A stretch of DNA of 64,000 nucleotides, from positions 1,674,001-1,738,000 of the forward strand of contig CM022397.1 of assembly GCA_011833715.1 (NCBI GenBank). Reading direction: 5' to 3'. Under the pieces are notes generated by a model, which did not search any database, was not told where the DNA came from, and saw only the letters and a list, made by a program, of their open reading frames with translations. Shown piece after piece: positions 1-11,460 of this stretch. The position numbers were made by a program, and so were the translations under genes. How positions within the stretch are numbered: position 1 is the stretch's first letter; each line of letters begins with the position of its first letter. The DNA is from Carcinoscorpius rotundicauda. Lineage: Eukaryota; Arthropoda; Merostomata; Xiphosura; Limulidae.

Positions 1-671
1 TACGACTACGCTGTTTTAATTTAGTAGAAGGAGGCCTGACGACCTTCCTGGAACCTGCTCTGAGTCGAGTGGGTAGGTCTCTATCAGCAGACATAGATTT
101 CAGCAACGGAGAGCGCGAGTGAATTATTGTTCCATTGAAAAAATGGACTCGAGCAGATACCAGAAACCACGGTTGAAGAAAGTGGACACAGGCAGTTACC
201 AGAAGGAATGGTAGGGACAGAAACAGCAGTAGACTTTGACTTGTCAACTCGATTAACCATTGAGGTTAAATGGCTCTTCACACGACAAAATGTCTGCAAA
301 CCAACTACAGTCGTAGAACATAGTATAGCAGTACAATTTCGAGTTGAAGCATAAGCTTATAACAGTTTATAAATGCTGTGGCTCTCTCTTCTTTACTCAT
401 GTTAAGTACGAATGTAAGAGAACTTGGAACCACTAAAACCGACGCAGTGAGGGTCCAGCTGACACTCGTAGGCATCGTGTCTTTGTCTCCACAACAAGTA
501 CATCTTAAACAACCACGATGTCTTTGAATATCCAAATCACTGAAACTGGAAACACTGAAGAGGGTTAGGAATATATACAGTTCAAATACCCTACCCTAAC
601 AAAGGCAAGCGAACATGGTGATAAAAAACTCAACATGAAAACAACTGTATTCAGCAAAATTCCATCCTTAC

Positions 672-759
672 CTTGGAGACACGGCAGAAATGCTTTGGCT
701 GGAAAATCCAACCAGGATCTCTAGGTTCAGGATGTTCTTCAAATCACTCTCAACGACCA
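672..759 (-). other. Candidate internal exon (splice-flanked)
   Basis: On the minus strand an acceptor-like stretch (pyrimidine-rich, then GAGCAG) is followed by an 88-nt open stretch and a good donor, CCAAG/GTAAGG. The open frame reads VVESDLKNIL then NLEILVGFSS. No family is recognised. Splice-like sites occur by chance, so this is only a candidate. Confidence 0.18.
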
Positions 760-1140
760 CTGCTCAGGAACAATTCAAAGAAGCAGAGGGAGTAATTAGA
801 ATTGGTATAATTTCAACGACTTTTAAGTACTTTAAGACTTTTAAGGAGGACATCACTGTATATTAATGCAGATGTTTCCACCAGGATGTTCCCAGAACGT
901 AGCATCTTGACTGACTATATAGAGCCAGCAAGTTCCTGCATTTCATTCTGAATAAAAAAGGGAGACATCTGTTCTAAGGTTTTTCTCATAAAGAATGCCC
1001 AATAATAAAACGAGGTACAGGTGAAGAATGGGATGGTTACTACTATTCAGTGTCTTCTCCAACCTATGTGTTGTATTATATTATTCTATCTTTATTATGA
1101 TGTAGAAAATCCATAATATAAGGAAATATAACTACTAACT

Positions 1141-1326
1141 ATGGAGCCCTACGAGGGAATGCACTACAATGACAAACAATGCACTACAATGCCAAACAAT
1201 GACACTGCAGCAACGCCGAGGTTTCATGAGCACTCTGCCCAAACACCAGGATCAAATACAATGTCAACAATAGTCGCCCAACACTTGTACTCAGCTGACC
1301 CTAATCCACCTGAGCCAGTCGATTGA
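1141..1326 (+). other. Unrecognised 61-codon open frame
   Basis: The frame starts with ATG after an AT-rich leader and uses balanced codons. The product is rich in Asn, Thr and Pro and has no recognisable domain, signal peptide or membrane segment. The DNA downstream to about 1560 is also comparatively GC-rich. It may be part of an old LTR or a promoter-proximal exon, or chance. Confidence 0.15.
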
Positions 1327-1728
1327 ACGTGGTGGGTCACTCACCTACAGGCCAAAGTGGTGTGTTACACTCAACCAATAGAATCCTCCCCTCCCTCTCA
1401 GGGGTCGCCACGTATGGCAAACACGAAAGTGGACAATAAGATCCCGAAGAGGGTAAACTAAAGGTACAGTACCTTTTCTGGGAGATCTTCTCACCACGTA
1501 CAGGAATCCACCTCAAGGGGCAGTAGTGCAGGGAAATTAGACTGGGTTATGTGTGACGCCAACCACCTTTGTGTAGTTAGTTCTCACGTGCTTTTGTTAC
1601 ATCCGATAACTGGAAGTCAAACCAAGGTTATTATTTTAACTACTATGGTGACAAAATACAACAAGCCAAATATCGTACTAGATGAATGTGCGGTATAGAA
1701 CATTTATATGATATTATGTAAAAAAAAA

Positions 1729-1760
1729 AAGGGTGAATTTTCTGTGTGTGTGTGTGTGTG
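1729..1760. repeat. A-run and (TG)n microsatellite
   Basis: A run of ten A residues is followed after a short gap by about nine TG dinucleotides. It is simple-sequence DNA with no evident function. Confidence 0.9.
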
Positions 1761-1857
1761 CGAGGTGGGATGAGATTTGCTTTTTTAGATATATTTGAAT
1801 GCTTCATAGCACAGGACCATCAAGATACGGCTAATTGTGTGAAAAGGACTTTTTTGA

Positions 1858-1946
1858 ACTGAAAGGGCGAGCATGTTTGGTGCGATAGGGATTCGAACCC
1901 TCGGAGAAAAAGTCGAACGCTTTAGCCCACTTCGCCATGCAGGGCC
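1858..1946 (-). mobile_element. SINE-A fragment, head only
   Basis: Only the tRNA-like head remains: GGGCGAGCATGTTTGGTG, then the B-box complement GGATTCGAACCC and the A-box end GCCATGCAGGGCC. The body and tail are absent, so this is a truncated or rearranged copy. Confidence 0.8.
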
Positions 1947-2305
1947 AAATGGCGAATGTTTCTTATACACGATGAAGAAAAAACAGGCGCGCTATTGTAA
2001 AGGAACAGAAAAAGTGTTAGACAATTAAACTAACACAGTCTGTTGTGTTCAAACAAACTTCAACTTATCTGATGGTTTTCAACAAAGAGGGAACCCACGC
2101 AAGAAAGAAAAACCATTTATGAAGGAAATGTTGACACTATTAGGGGTTCCTCCTAGGTGGCACTGCAAACACTTTTTTTTCTTTTACGTGTTTGAGGTGC
2201 TTGTTTGTTAAGCCTTGTGAGAAATTGCATCATATTTTATTTCAATAATGTAGTTATAATCTTGAGTAAAAAAACTTGAAACAATTTTGTTTTTTGTTGT
2301 TTTTT

Positions 2306-2463
2306 TTACTTTTACGCAAAGCTACATGAGGGCTATCTGCGCTAGCCATCCCTAATTTAGCAGTGTAAGACCAGAGGAAAGGCAGCTAGTCAACACCACT
2401 CACTGTCAACACTTACATTACTCTTTTACTGACGAATAATGGGATTGACCGTCACACTATAAC
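2306..2463 (-). mobile_element. SINE-A fragment, tail and body
   Basis: It contains the tail (ACGCAAAGCTACATGAGG), CTATCTGCGCTAGCC and the body as far as GGGATTGACCGTCACA, then stops before the tRNA-like head. It is moderately diverged. Confidence 0.85.
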
Positions 2464-2647
2464 TACAGTTATAATTATAACTGTATAATTATATTAAAAT
2501 TTATTTCCTCTACACATTTCTACTTTGTAACAAGTAGCAAAGAAGAATAAGACAAGAATTAGTGAGAGGAAAATTACGTGAAATATTTAATATTTCAGAT
2601 GTGGTTTAAATTCAGCTATTGATAGATCCAGTAACAAACTGGGTTTA

Positions 2648-2912
2648 GTTTGTTTTGAATTTCGCGCAAAGCTACTCGAGGACTATCTGCGTTAGCCGTC
2701 CCTAATTTAGCAGTGTAAGACTAGAAGGAAGGCAGCTAGTCATCACTACCCACCGCCAACTCTTGGGCTACTTTTTTATCAACGAATAATGGGATTGAAC
2801 GTCACATTATAACGCCCCCACGGCTGAATGGGCGAGCCTGTTTGGTGTGACGGGGACTCGAAGCCGCGACCCTCAGATTACGAGTCGAATGCCTTTAGCC
2901 CCAGGCCATGCC
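2648..2912 (-). mobile_element. SINE-A, near full length
   Basis: All parts are present: GTTTTGAATTTCGCGCAAAG tail, TAGCAGTGTAAGACTAGA, CCGCCAACTCTTGGGC, CACATTATAACGCCCCCACG and the tRNA-like head ending GGCCATGCC. The B box is altered (GACTCGAAGCC). Confidence 0.92.
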
Positions 2913-2938
2913 AGTTCATGACTTGTGCCGGGCCTAAG

Positions 2939-3061
2939 AAGTTTACAGCAAATATCCAGTAATCAGCCAGGCCGTGTTTTGTGCTCAACTTGGGCCATGA
3001 TAGATGGGGAAACAAATTACTTGGCCCAGCCTGTTAATGAATAAATATTTGCTGTAAACTT
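2939..3061. repeat. Fold-back with 17-bp perfect arms
   Basis: AAGTTTACAGCAAATAT at 2939-2955 is repeated in perfect inverted form at 3045-3061. The 89-nt interior is partly self-complementary as well. It abuts the head end of the preceding SINE-A. It may be a small inverted-repeat element; no coding is present. Confidence 0.7.
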
Positions 3062-4494
3062 GTAACCAATACAATAAGCGTAACTGTCAGTTTGGTAGCT
3101 ATTTTTTCATTTTATTCCTTTAAGTCGTGTACTTGTACATTTATTTTCACTTCTAAAGTCGTTTCTTATTAGATATCATGAATTTTTGTCAGTACACACC
3201 AACAAACAAACATTCGATAGTTAACAAAATTAGGTTTGGAATCGTAATCCTATTATTCGAAACAGAGTTACTCTTTATAGAACCAACCAGATTCGTTGAA
3301 ATATATAGCTATAGTTTTCCTCTCTAAAACAGTGCTTTATATTGGTTTGTTTGTAGTTAAACACAAACCTGGACAAAGGTTCTCTGCCAGTTACAGCCCA
3401 CCCAGTTTCTAGCATTGTACTTCCGCAGACATACTGCTGTACCACTCGTGTGCAACATCCTTTATAGTAACACCAAGGAAGCTATATCAACAGTTTCATG
3501 TAATCGCCCGCATACACTTGGTACAACAGTGTCAAGCATTACGCTAATTGCTTAAGCTATAATTACGTGACACTAAACGCACTTTAATGAGAACAAGTTT
3601 ATAATATTTAGCAAATTTAAGCTTAAAAGTTGATAATGAATAATAACCGTCCACCCCAACGAGTTTTCAAAACTTGGGTTAAAAGTCGCTGATTATTTTG
3701 CTTGACCCAACCAATACTTCTGTATCTACACGTCCTTTATTCGTATAGTTTTGCTGCTTTAAATCAGCCGTCTGTAATCCGAATGACAACAACTAAAATG
3801 GTCCACTTTTACCCAACAAGTCGCATGATTTTTTGAGTAGGCATCTGCAAATATTTTAAATCAAAAGTAGACGGATTTTGTAGAATAAAATTGTACACGT
3901 GGCTTATATGTAGACCAAATTTGAAACCTAATTATGAGTTGGATAGATCAGTTTACCATGTTTGAAAAGAAAGTCCATACAAGTTACATATGTTTTACTA
4001 TCGAATAAAGTTTAGGTACTTTCAATGCAAAGAATAACGAATTGGAACAAATTCAATCGATATTAGATATTTTTATATATTTTGTATTTGTTAATAGATT
4101 GCCTTAAAATTGGTATGTGAAGTAAGGGTCTAAGAGAGACTGCCCACTAAAACATATATGATAGTTTGCATTATTGTAGTCCACGCTACAGAAAATGGAA
4201 TATTATTAAATTTTTGTTTTTGAGATTTCTGTGTCCTACATGTCGTTTCAGCCGCACAACACACTACAGTGTCTTAAAATTGACATGCTACCACGTTTCA
4301 ATTGTATAATATTTATCAGACACTTACTGAGATAATCTGTTTTTATTGTACCAAAGTTAAATGCAAGCTGTGACCCGGATTATTACAGCAAAACATTTGT
4401 TTGTTTATACATTCATAAAAAAGTTTAATTGTCTCCCTGTAAAAGTTTACAACAGAATTGAGACACCTACAAGTAATTTCAAATAGATATACTA
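3062..4494. other. No feature recognised
   Basis: AT-rich single-copy-looking DNA. I see no SINE, array or long open frame. Confidence 0.6.
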
Positions 4495-4659
4495 GTTAGC
4501 ATGTGATCATTTTTAGTCATGAAACAGGTTAGCATACGATCATTTTTAGTCATGAAACAGGTTAGCATACAATCATTTTTAGTCATGAAACAGGTTAGCA
4601 TACAATCATTTTTAGTCATGAAACAGGTTAGCATGTGATCATTTTTAGTCACGAAACAA
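4495..4659. repeat. Minisatellite, 33 bp x 5
   Basis: Units read GTTAGCATACAATCATTTTT then AGTCATGAAACAG with few changes. The unit is a multiple of three, so a minus-strand frame of repeated 11-residue units (ML-CFMTKND) stays open. This is a by-product rather than evidence of a gene. Confidence 0.95.
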
Positions 4660-5181
4660 GCTAACATACAAGTACTGGCTAGCTCTGGGTTTCAAAACAT
4701 TCATTGTGAGTGAGATAAGGTCCATTATAAATTGTTACACAGATAATATTACAAAAATTCCGAAACACAGTCAAGTGACGTAGTTTCCGCTAGATTATAT
4801 GTGAATTGAAAAGCAAACATGTAGAAACAAGAACGAAGAAGATTTTCTTGATAAAACAGCAGATGAGAAAAAAGTTGCTTTGTTGTCTTGCATCATGGTA
4901 GTTAAAAGATAAATTACTGAAGTGGCTGGATAGGACGAAAGTGGATAAGATAATTTTTTCCCCGTTCTAAATTGAAAGGAAGTTGAAACCAATCCTTTGC
5001 AGAATGAGCAAACGGAGCAATGACGTAAATGGCCATCAGCATCCTCTTCAGACATCTTTATCCTTCTCGAGAAAGCAATAAAGTGCCCAGTTGGGAATGT
5101 CTTTTGATCAAAAACTTTAGTAGCTAAATAAAATTAACTGTGATCAAAGTTATGAAAAGCACTAAAGTTGGAGTAGATCTG
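4660..5181. other. No feature recognised
   Basis: It contains an 86-codon minus-strand open frame (4795-5055) with no recognisable family and no support beyond length. Otherwise nothing is seen. Confidence 0.5.
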
Positions 5182-5440
5182 GTTGGTTTTGAATTTCGTG
5201 AGAGCTATCTGCGCTAGGCGTACTTATTTTAGCAGTGAAGTACTAGAAGGGAGATAGTCATCACCACCCACCGTCAACTCTTGGGCTACTTTTTTTACCA
5301 GCAAATAGTGGAACTGACCCTCACATTAAACAATTCCCATGGCTAAAAGGGCGAGCATGTATGATGAATAGGACGGGAATTCGAACCCGTGGGTCTCATA
5401 TTGCGAGTCGGGCCTCCTAATCACATGACCATGCCTGGCC
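5182..5440 (-). mobile_element. SINE-A, diverged near full length
   Basis: The tail (TTGGTTTTGAATTTCGTG), body (CCACCGTCAACTCTTGGGC) and head (ATTCGAACCCGTGGG to GCCTGGCC) are in order, with many substitutions and small indels. Confidence 0.88.
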
Positions 5441-5743
5441 CAGTTAGAGTAGAAAATGAAATTGAAGAACATGCATTTTTATGTTCTATCCCAGATTATT
5501 CCTGTCGAATGTTAGAAAGCTAGATAACGTTGAGAAAATACAAACGCCTGTTTAAGACTGTATGTTCTATAGCAACCCCATCAAAGTCCTGTTAATCACC
5601 AGCATCCCTTAAAAACAAAATACTTCATGAAGATCGAGCTATCTTCTAATATTGTACCATAACGTCACTACCATTTTAATCCGGACATTCGAGCCACATT
5701 TCGGCACACAGGCGCTAGGCCATCTTGACCCTTGTTCATTTTG

Positions 5744-5985
5744 TATGATCCTGGTGGTTAGGTTGATCTACTCATAATCTAAGGGTCGCAGGTTGAAATC
5801 CCAGTGCCATCAAATGCACTCGCCTTTTCAGACGTGAGGGCGTTATAAAGCGATGGTTATTCCTATTTTTTTGTTGGTGAAAGAGTAGTCCAAGAGCTGG
5901 CGGTTGGTAGTGATGACTGTTTACCTTAGCTTTAGCCTTTCACTTCCGAATTAGAGGCTTAGCGTGAAACTGAAAACAGAAACAA
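5744..5985 (+). mobile_element. SINE-A, diverged
   Basis: The head CTGGTGGTTAGGTTGATCTA, a weak B box (GGTTGAAATCCC), GAGGGCGTTATAA, AAGAGTAGTCCAAGAGC and a decayed tail are in the expected order. It is an old copy. Confidence 0.8.
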
Positions 5986-6656
5986 TCAAGTTGTATATTG
6001 CAAAGATACCATTATCTGCGTACTTGTACGCGTATCACAGATGCATGGATGCGTGATAAGTTAGCGTTTTGGATTGTAGATATGAAACTTAAAGGGTGTT
6101 GAAAGTATTCATCATCACAAGTTATGAAATAACAACAGAAAATGGAACATGATATAATTAGAAGTACTGAATTTTCAATTTAGGCTTAACCATCGTGAAC
6201 AGCATGGAGACGCCGGTTAAACAAGATGAATAACGTTGCAAATACTTTCCCAAAAATACTGTTTCATTCCCGCTTCTTATTTTATAATCCAGATACTAGA
6301 TGTGAAAGTCTTCTTCGCTACATCAGATGAACCGTATGTAATGTAAAGAAATAAATACTCTGTCTGTTTCTACACATCAAAGGAACAAATACAATTACAT
6401 TTTACCACTAAAAACGTAAGTTGATAACAAAAGAATGAAACTTAAGAGTACATAACTACCAGTACCGGTTAACTTCTCATCTGCTTGTAGTTTAATGTTT
6501 TGTGCGATGGTTGAAAATCGACGTATTGTTTTAGTAACCAAGAGCACGAGTTTGCATAGGTTTTTGTTCTTTTATCTTTCACACACGTGTTCTTCGAGGC
6601 AGTTTAGTGATGTAGTGTCAGGATATTAAGAGAGAAAGCAAGAATACGAACATGCT
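5986..6656. other. No feature recognised
   Basis: AT-rich DNA without repeats or coding that I can support. Confidence 0.55.
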
Positions 6657-6772
6657 TGTTCTTTGTTGAGCGCAAAGTTACACAATGGTCTATTTGTGCT
6701 GTGTCCACCACGGATATCGAAACCCGGTTTTTTGCATTATAAGTGTGTGTGCCATCTCACTGTTGTGCGGTT
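6657..6772 (-). mobile_element. SINE-B, diverged
   Basis: GAGCGCAAAGTTACACAATG (tail complement) is followed by GTGTCCACCACGGATATCGA and AACCCGGTTT (B-box complement). The A-box end is decayed. Confidence 0.8.
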
Positions 6773-6855
6773 AAGAGTTTGGGCAAAAAGTAAACAGGAA
6801 TAGAACATGATAAACTTAAACTGGATTTCACTGATTGTAAGTTGAGACAGTAATG

Positions 6856-6940
6856 AGCCTATATAGACTTACAACGCAAACATCCATGGTTCGATTCCAG
6901 GAGTTGGACACGGCCTCAATGTGACTTTGCTCTAAAAAAG
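6856..6940 (+). mobile_element. SINE-C fragment
   Basis: It contains ACTTACAACGC, a B box GGTTCGATTCC and the tail-like TGTGACTTTGCTCT. The first part of the head is missing. Confidence 0.65.
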
Positions 6941-7149
6941 CTAAATAGCTAAGTGTAGTCGAATGATATCATATCAAGCAAATTGTCTGACCACTTAATG
7001 AGGGGTGGTCCTGTTTTAAACATCAATATAGCATGTGATGTCTTTCATTTCAATCATCCAGTTTTACAAAGAAGACAAAGGACTTTATGATATCAAAGGC
7101 CAAGGCAAATGATTTGTATTTACGAAAAATCACGAAAAATAAACGTTTA

Positions 7150-7210
7150 GTATAAAAAACTGATCTTTACCGTTGTAAGCCCTAAGACGTATGGCTGAGC
7201 AACTAGGGGT
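7150..7210 (-). mobile_element. SINE-B head fragment
   Basis: It contains the head complement CGTTGTAAGCCCTAAGACGT followed by GCTGAGCAACTAGGGG. Only the tRNA-like half is present. Confidence 0.6.
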
Positions 7211-7236
7211 CAGGATACGACACGAGACAATACAAC

Positions 7237-7346
7237 ATACAAAGTACAAAGCTATCAAATGGGCTATTTGTGCTGTGCCCATTAGGGTATAGAAATCCAT
7301 CTTTAACGTTATAAGCACTAAGACTTATCACTGTGCTATAATGGTT
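7237..7346 (-). mobile_element. SINE-B, diverged
   Basis: AAAGCTATCAAATGGGCTAT, TTGTGCTGTGCCCA, GGGTATAGAAATCC and CGTTATAAGCACTAAGAC are in order. With the fragment at 7150 this makes two SINE-B pieces in the same orientation. Confidence 0.75.
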
Positions 7347-7520
7347 AGAATATGACATGAGACAAAAGAAAAAGCATATTTGAGAGCGATCAGATATTTG
7401 ATGTATTTACAAGTCACAACAGCCATAAAATATTGGTCAGAAACTACAAACCATAGGTCACTGAGCCTTATGCAAATGTATATTTAGTGTTTCATTATCT
7501 TTACCAATGAATTTTGTTTT

Positions 7521-7796
7521 GTTTGTTTGTTTTGTAATTTCGCACAAAGCTACACGAGGGCTATCTGTGCTAGCCGTCCCTAATTTAGCAGTGTAAAACT
7601 AGAGGGAAGGCAGTTAGTCGTCACCACCCACCGCCAACTCTTGAAATACTCTTTTACGAACGAATAGAGGGATTGATCGTCACATTATAATACCCCCACG
7701 GCCGGGAGGGCGAGCATGTTTGGCGCGACGCGGATGAGAACCCGCGACCCTCAGATTACGAGTCGCACGCCATAAGGCGCTTGGCCATGCCGGGCC
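7521..7796 (-). mobile_element. SINE-A, full length (GCGCGAC subtype)
   Basis: It is complete from GTTTGTTTTGTAATTTCGC to GGCCATGCCGGGCC. The head carries the TTTGGCGCGAC and GAGTCGCACGCC variants also seen at 35307, 59405, 61080 and 62273, marking a subfamily. The 48 bp beyond its head (7797-7844) recur beside the copy at 62273-62584. Confidence 0.95.
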
Positions 7797-7844
7797 AAAC
7801 TGAGTTAAAGTCCGCTTTATTCCTGGAAAGTTATCGCCAATGGT
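7797..7844. repeat. 48-bp flank shared with 62585-62632
   Basis: AAACTGAGTTAAAGT and TTATCGCCAATGGT bracket a stretch nearly the same as the sequence next to the SINE-A head at 62585-62632. Similarity stops abruptly after AATGGT. Confidence 0.85.
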
Positions 7845-8066
7845 TTTTCAAAGGTTGCTGGCAATGCCATTATGACTGGGTTTTTATTTTTGGCCCACCA
7901 GAGGCTCAACTTAAACCTGAAGATTTCTAATGCTAAAAAACAGGGTTTGATGCTTGTTGTGGGCACAGAACAAACAGTCTGTTCTCTAGAGCTCTGTGCC
8001 TAACAATAAATAAATAAAAACATTACGAGTCCACAATGTCACGTGTGTTTGACACATAATAATACA

Positions 8067-8311
8067 TTTGTTTGTTTGTTTTGGAATTTCACAAAAAGCT
8101 ATTCGAGGGCTATCTGTGCTAGCCGTCCCTAATTTAGCAGTGTAAGACTAGAGGGAAGGCAGCTAGTCATCACCACCCACCGCCAACTCTTGGGCTACTC
8201 TTTTACCAACGAATAGTGGGATTGACCGTCACATTATACACCCTCACGGCTGGGAGGGCGAGCATGTTTAGCGCGACGCGGGCGCGAACCCGCGACCCTC
8301 GGATTACGAGT
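8067..8311 (-). mobile_element. SINE-A with truncated head, 9-bp direct repeats
   Basis: Tail and body are close to consensus. The head stops just after GGATTACGAGTG. AATAATACA occurs on both sides (8058-8066 and 8316-8324), consistent with a target-site duplication around a 5'-truncated insertion. Confidence 0.9.
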
Positions 8312-8677
8312 GCAGAATAATACAATTATGCCTTCTATTAATATTACCCCTAAACACTATGACGTTGGAAACGATTGTCAGTAAAATATCTCGCATTAGT
8401 TTTGCAACGTGTTGTATTAAATCTTTGTTCAATCACTAACGTTCGCGGTAAATTAGTGGTAGAGCAGAGAAAAATATACCAATACAAATGGCACTCGAAC
8501 ACATTAAAATTGACATATATATCATTTTTACTTTCTGATGACGTAATAAATTAATTTATTCGAACAAAAATCTAGACTGAATCCAATTAAGAAAACTTCC
8601 CTCAATATTTTCCATTAATTAAGCTGAAATTCTGCTCGCAGTTACAAAAACTCAAACCTATAACAGAGATCCGTCCT
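8312..8677. other. No feature recognised
   Basis: AT-rich DNA. A CRE-like GATGACGTAA occurs near 8537, but single sites of this kind are uninformative. Confidence 0.5.
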
Positions 8678-8938
8678 GTGTCGTCTGTTGTTTCTCAGAC
8701 ATTCGTTTCACATTTACGTGTTTCACTTAGAATCCAGAGGGTGAATGTCGACTGCAAACTGGTTAAAAAACAAAACAAAAAAAACCCGATGCGCACCTTG
8801 CCAAACCCCTCGGGTAATCATTCCTTGCAGCCTACACATCCACAGGTACAAGCAGTAACAGTAGGAGTGTTCAGCACTGGGTTACCCAAAGGGCCCCCCA
8901 TCTTTGAAGTTTCGTTGTATTCTCGATATTACGAGTGA
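8678..8938 (+). other. Unrecognised 86-codon open frame
   Basis: The second half (about 8790-8935) has a richer, more protein-like composition, with many Pro, Gly, Ser and Val residues. It contains splice-like signals (CCTTGCAG near 8828 and CACAG/GTACAA near 8845), so the real exon, if any, may differ. No domain is recognised. It could equally be chance. Confidence 0.18.
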
Positions 8939-9096
8939 TACCTGAAAACTACAAACTTCTATAAGTAACTAATTTTTATGTTTTGGAAGGAAGGAAAAAA
9001 GAAAAATTGATATTTAAATATCGTGTATATGTACGTCATAGTCATGTATGAACCAATCACAGCAGAAGAATCCAAGTATAAAAATCTGGATTTTTC

Positions 9097-9289
9097 GTTT
9101 TAGGACTTTCGCATAAAATCTTCTCGAAGGCTCAAGCCGTCCCTAAATTTGAAATGATAAATTAGAGACAGAAGGCGCCTATTCAATACACCACCCACCT
9201 CCAACGTATGAGCTACTTTTTAGCGACGAAAAATTAGATTGATAGTCACATTATAATGCCCTCACGACTAAAAGGCGAGCATGTTCGGT
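9097..9289 (-). mobile_element. SINE-A, heavily decayed
   Basis: AAGCCGTCCCTAAATTTG, ACCACCCACCTCCAACG, AGTCACATTATAATGCCCTC and GGCGAGCATGTTCGG are in order. The tRNA-like B box is gone. Confidence 0.75.
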
Positions 9290-10663
9290 AACCAGGAAAG
9301 CAACCAGGATACATAGAAGTAAAATTAAAATATTATAAGAACCAACTCTTCCAAGCACGGTTTAAAATAAACACACACGATTAACTTTACATACGTAACT
9401 GGAGGTGCTTTAAACGTGAATTATTAACACAAATAATTTCTTTAATTACAGGACGTTTAATAGGATCTAATCAAATACTGAAAACTGGCTACTTTGGCTT
9501 TAATCAAGAAAATATATACAGGACATAGATATATAGTTTTTGAATTCTTCAAAACTATATAAATGTTACTATTACAACGCTTCAGTTGATTCAGAATTTT
9601 TTTTTAACTTGTAAGAATTTAATTTTATCACGAAACACAAACTTCAAGTGACCTTGAAAAGGCGACCTCTACAGTCTATTCTTTTTTTGCCAGAACAACA
9701 ACAAAAAAGATTCAGTTGGTTTGTTTGTTTTATTTCTTACACGAATATGAAAACAAAACATATCCTTCTATTCTTTTTCCAGTATGTTATTAATTATAAC
9801 ATTATAAAAATTTGATTCATTACAAATTATAATTATTTCTAATTAGGTGGTAAAACACCGTTTCGATATGAAAACTAATAAAATGTGACACGTGTAAGGT
9901 TTTCATGGAGAAAGCTTGTTGCTACTGGTTACTGTAGGAACGATAAGGTGTTGCGTCTGCTTCTTGAAACAAAAGATTGGTTATTATTTTTTCCATAAAT
10001 TCTAATCAACCATTTTTTACAAACATTTTCTTTTTCATAACGAAACCTCGAGGGTAGAAACCCACCATCACTTCTTGTTATTCACTAACTTCAGTCGATA
10101 ATAAATCTGTCGGTAACAAGTAAATAAATGCATTTTACATCTTAATTCCACGTGCTCTTGTTTTACAGTAATAAAAGGTCTAATTATACAGTTAGATTAA
10201 TACTTACTGGTTACTACAAATAATACAAAAAATTGTATTGTTTATATATATGCAAACATTGCTGGTGTTCTTACATACGAGGGACAGAAATATTAATTGC
10301 GATATTATATATAAATAATAGAAATATTAGTGTTATTCATTAAGTAGATAATGTTTAATAATAGGGATTGTGAAGTAACAAAATGACGACTATAAAAATC
10401 GCCCATTTAAACCCACCATTAAAATGTCTGATATCAATGCCTATTTCACAGTATCGAACCTAAAGTTTGTTGTACTTACAACAACGCATTTGCTTTATGT
10501 TGTGAATTGAAATTTCGTTATTTTAATGGACTTTCATTTAAGCGAGTGATTTTTCCACATATGCAAACTACATCATATTTCTTTCAAATAACTTTTCCGT
10601 CCAATGATTTCCTTTCTGGCACTAAAAGGAATAGTAGTACACATGTATAAAACAAAAGATGGA
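9290..10663. other. No feature recognised
   Basis: Very AT-rich DNA with no repeats or coding that I can support. Confidence 0.55.
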
Positions 10664-10770
10664 CTAAGTTTGATCATAGTCCAAATGTATACCAGCTTTC
10701 GTCCAAATTCATTCAGCCGTTTTCGAGGAATTTGGCTGACAAACGCACACAGACGTGAAAACGTAATTTG
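10664..10770 (+). mobile_element. Possible LINE 3' end
   Basis: The stretch ACCAGCTTTCGTCCAAATTC, then CAGCCGTTTTCGAGGAA and TGACAAACGCACACAGACG, resembles a 3'-end motif type (pseudo-translated TTTxRTCxAAATT with cagCCGTTTTxGAG) seen in several invertebrate transposons, possibly RTE-like. This is recalled similarity only. Confidence 0.35.
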
Positions 10771-11460
10771 TGAACACAATCAGAAACACAGTTTTTATTG
10801 CACTTAGAAATCTGTCTGAATCTTTATATAAAAACATTTCCAACTATTTACAACTTCTGAACTTTGAAGATTTAATTTCATTTCTATTTGAAACACATAC
10901 GACAAGCGACCTCTACAGTTTATTCCTTTTGACAAAAAACCTAATGGTTACAGTGTCTGATCTTAAAAATCCCTCAAGCTATCACAGCTCGCTCAGAAGA
11001 TAAACAAGTATAATGCAACATACAAATAAATTTTATAAAAGTGAATAGAGGTCGGGTACATATATAGCCTAGCAAGCTACAATAATATAGAAAGTTTTAA
11101 TGTTACACAATGTATAGAAACAAAAACTTCAAAACTACAAAAACTGTTATATATGTAAAACAGAGACGGTATAATGTTTCACAACTCTAAGTTGCGAAGC
11201 TTACAAAAAACGAAACTAAGTTTTAAAAGCTTGCTCAAAAGAGCCAATAATTTCTTTACGCTGTCCCGGGAGATTTGTGCGTTTCTATGCTCGGGACCTT
11301 CTGTATCAAATTTCATAGCTTTTCCTCAACGAAGGGAGGGTGGACCAGTGTTCCAAACTGTTTTTTGGCCAACTTGTGAAACCTAAGGTGTAAGAATGGA
11401 TGTACAGAGGAAAATACATTTGCTTCCAGGCTGCCCTTGTGTTAAATCGCGTTTCCTCGT
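10771..11460. other. No feature recognised
   Basis: It contains open frames of 70-77 codons that have no family resemblance and lie in AT-rich DNA. Nothing else is seen. Confidence 0.5.

Larger units (their letters stand above)
1..1560. other. Higher-GC, low-repeat left end; possible host exons
   Basis: This is the longest stretch without SINE copies at the left end, and parts of it are visibly richer in G+C than the rest. Several short minus-strand frames are open (about 84-299 and 305-535), and a plus-strand frame of 61 codons runs from 1141 to 1326. None matches a protein family I recognise. It could hold exons or 5' flank of a host gene, or an old unrecognised transposon. Confidence that anything here is coding is low. 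Confidence 0.2.
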
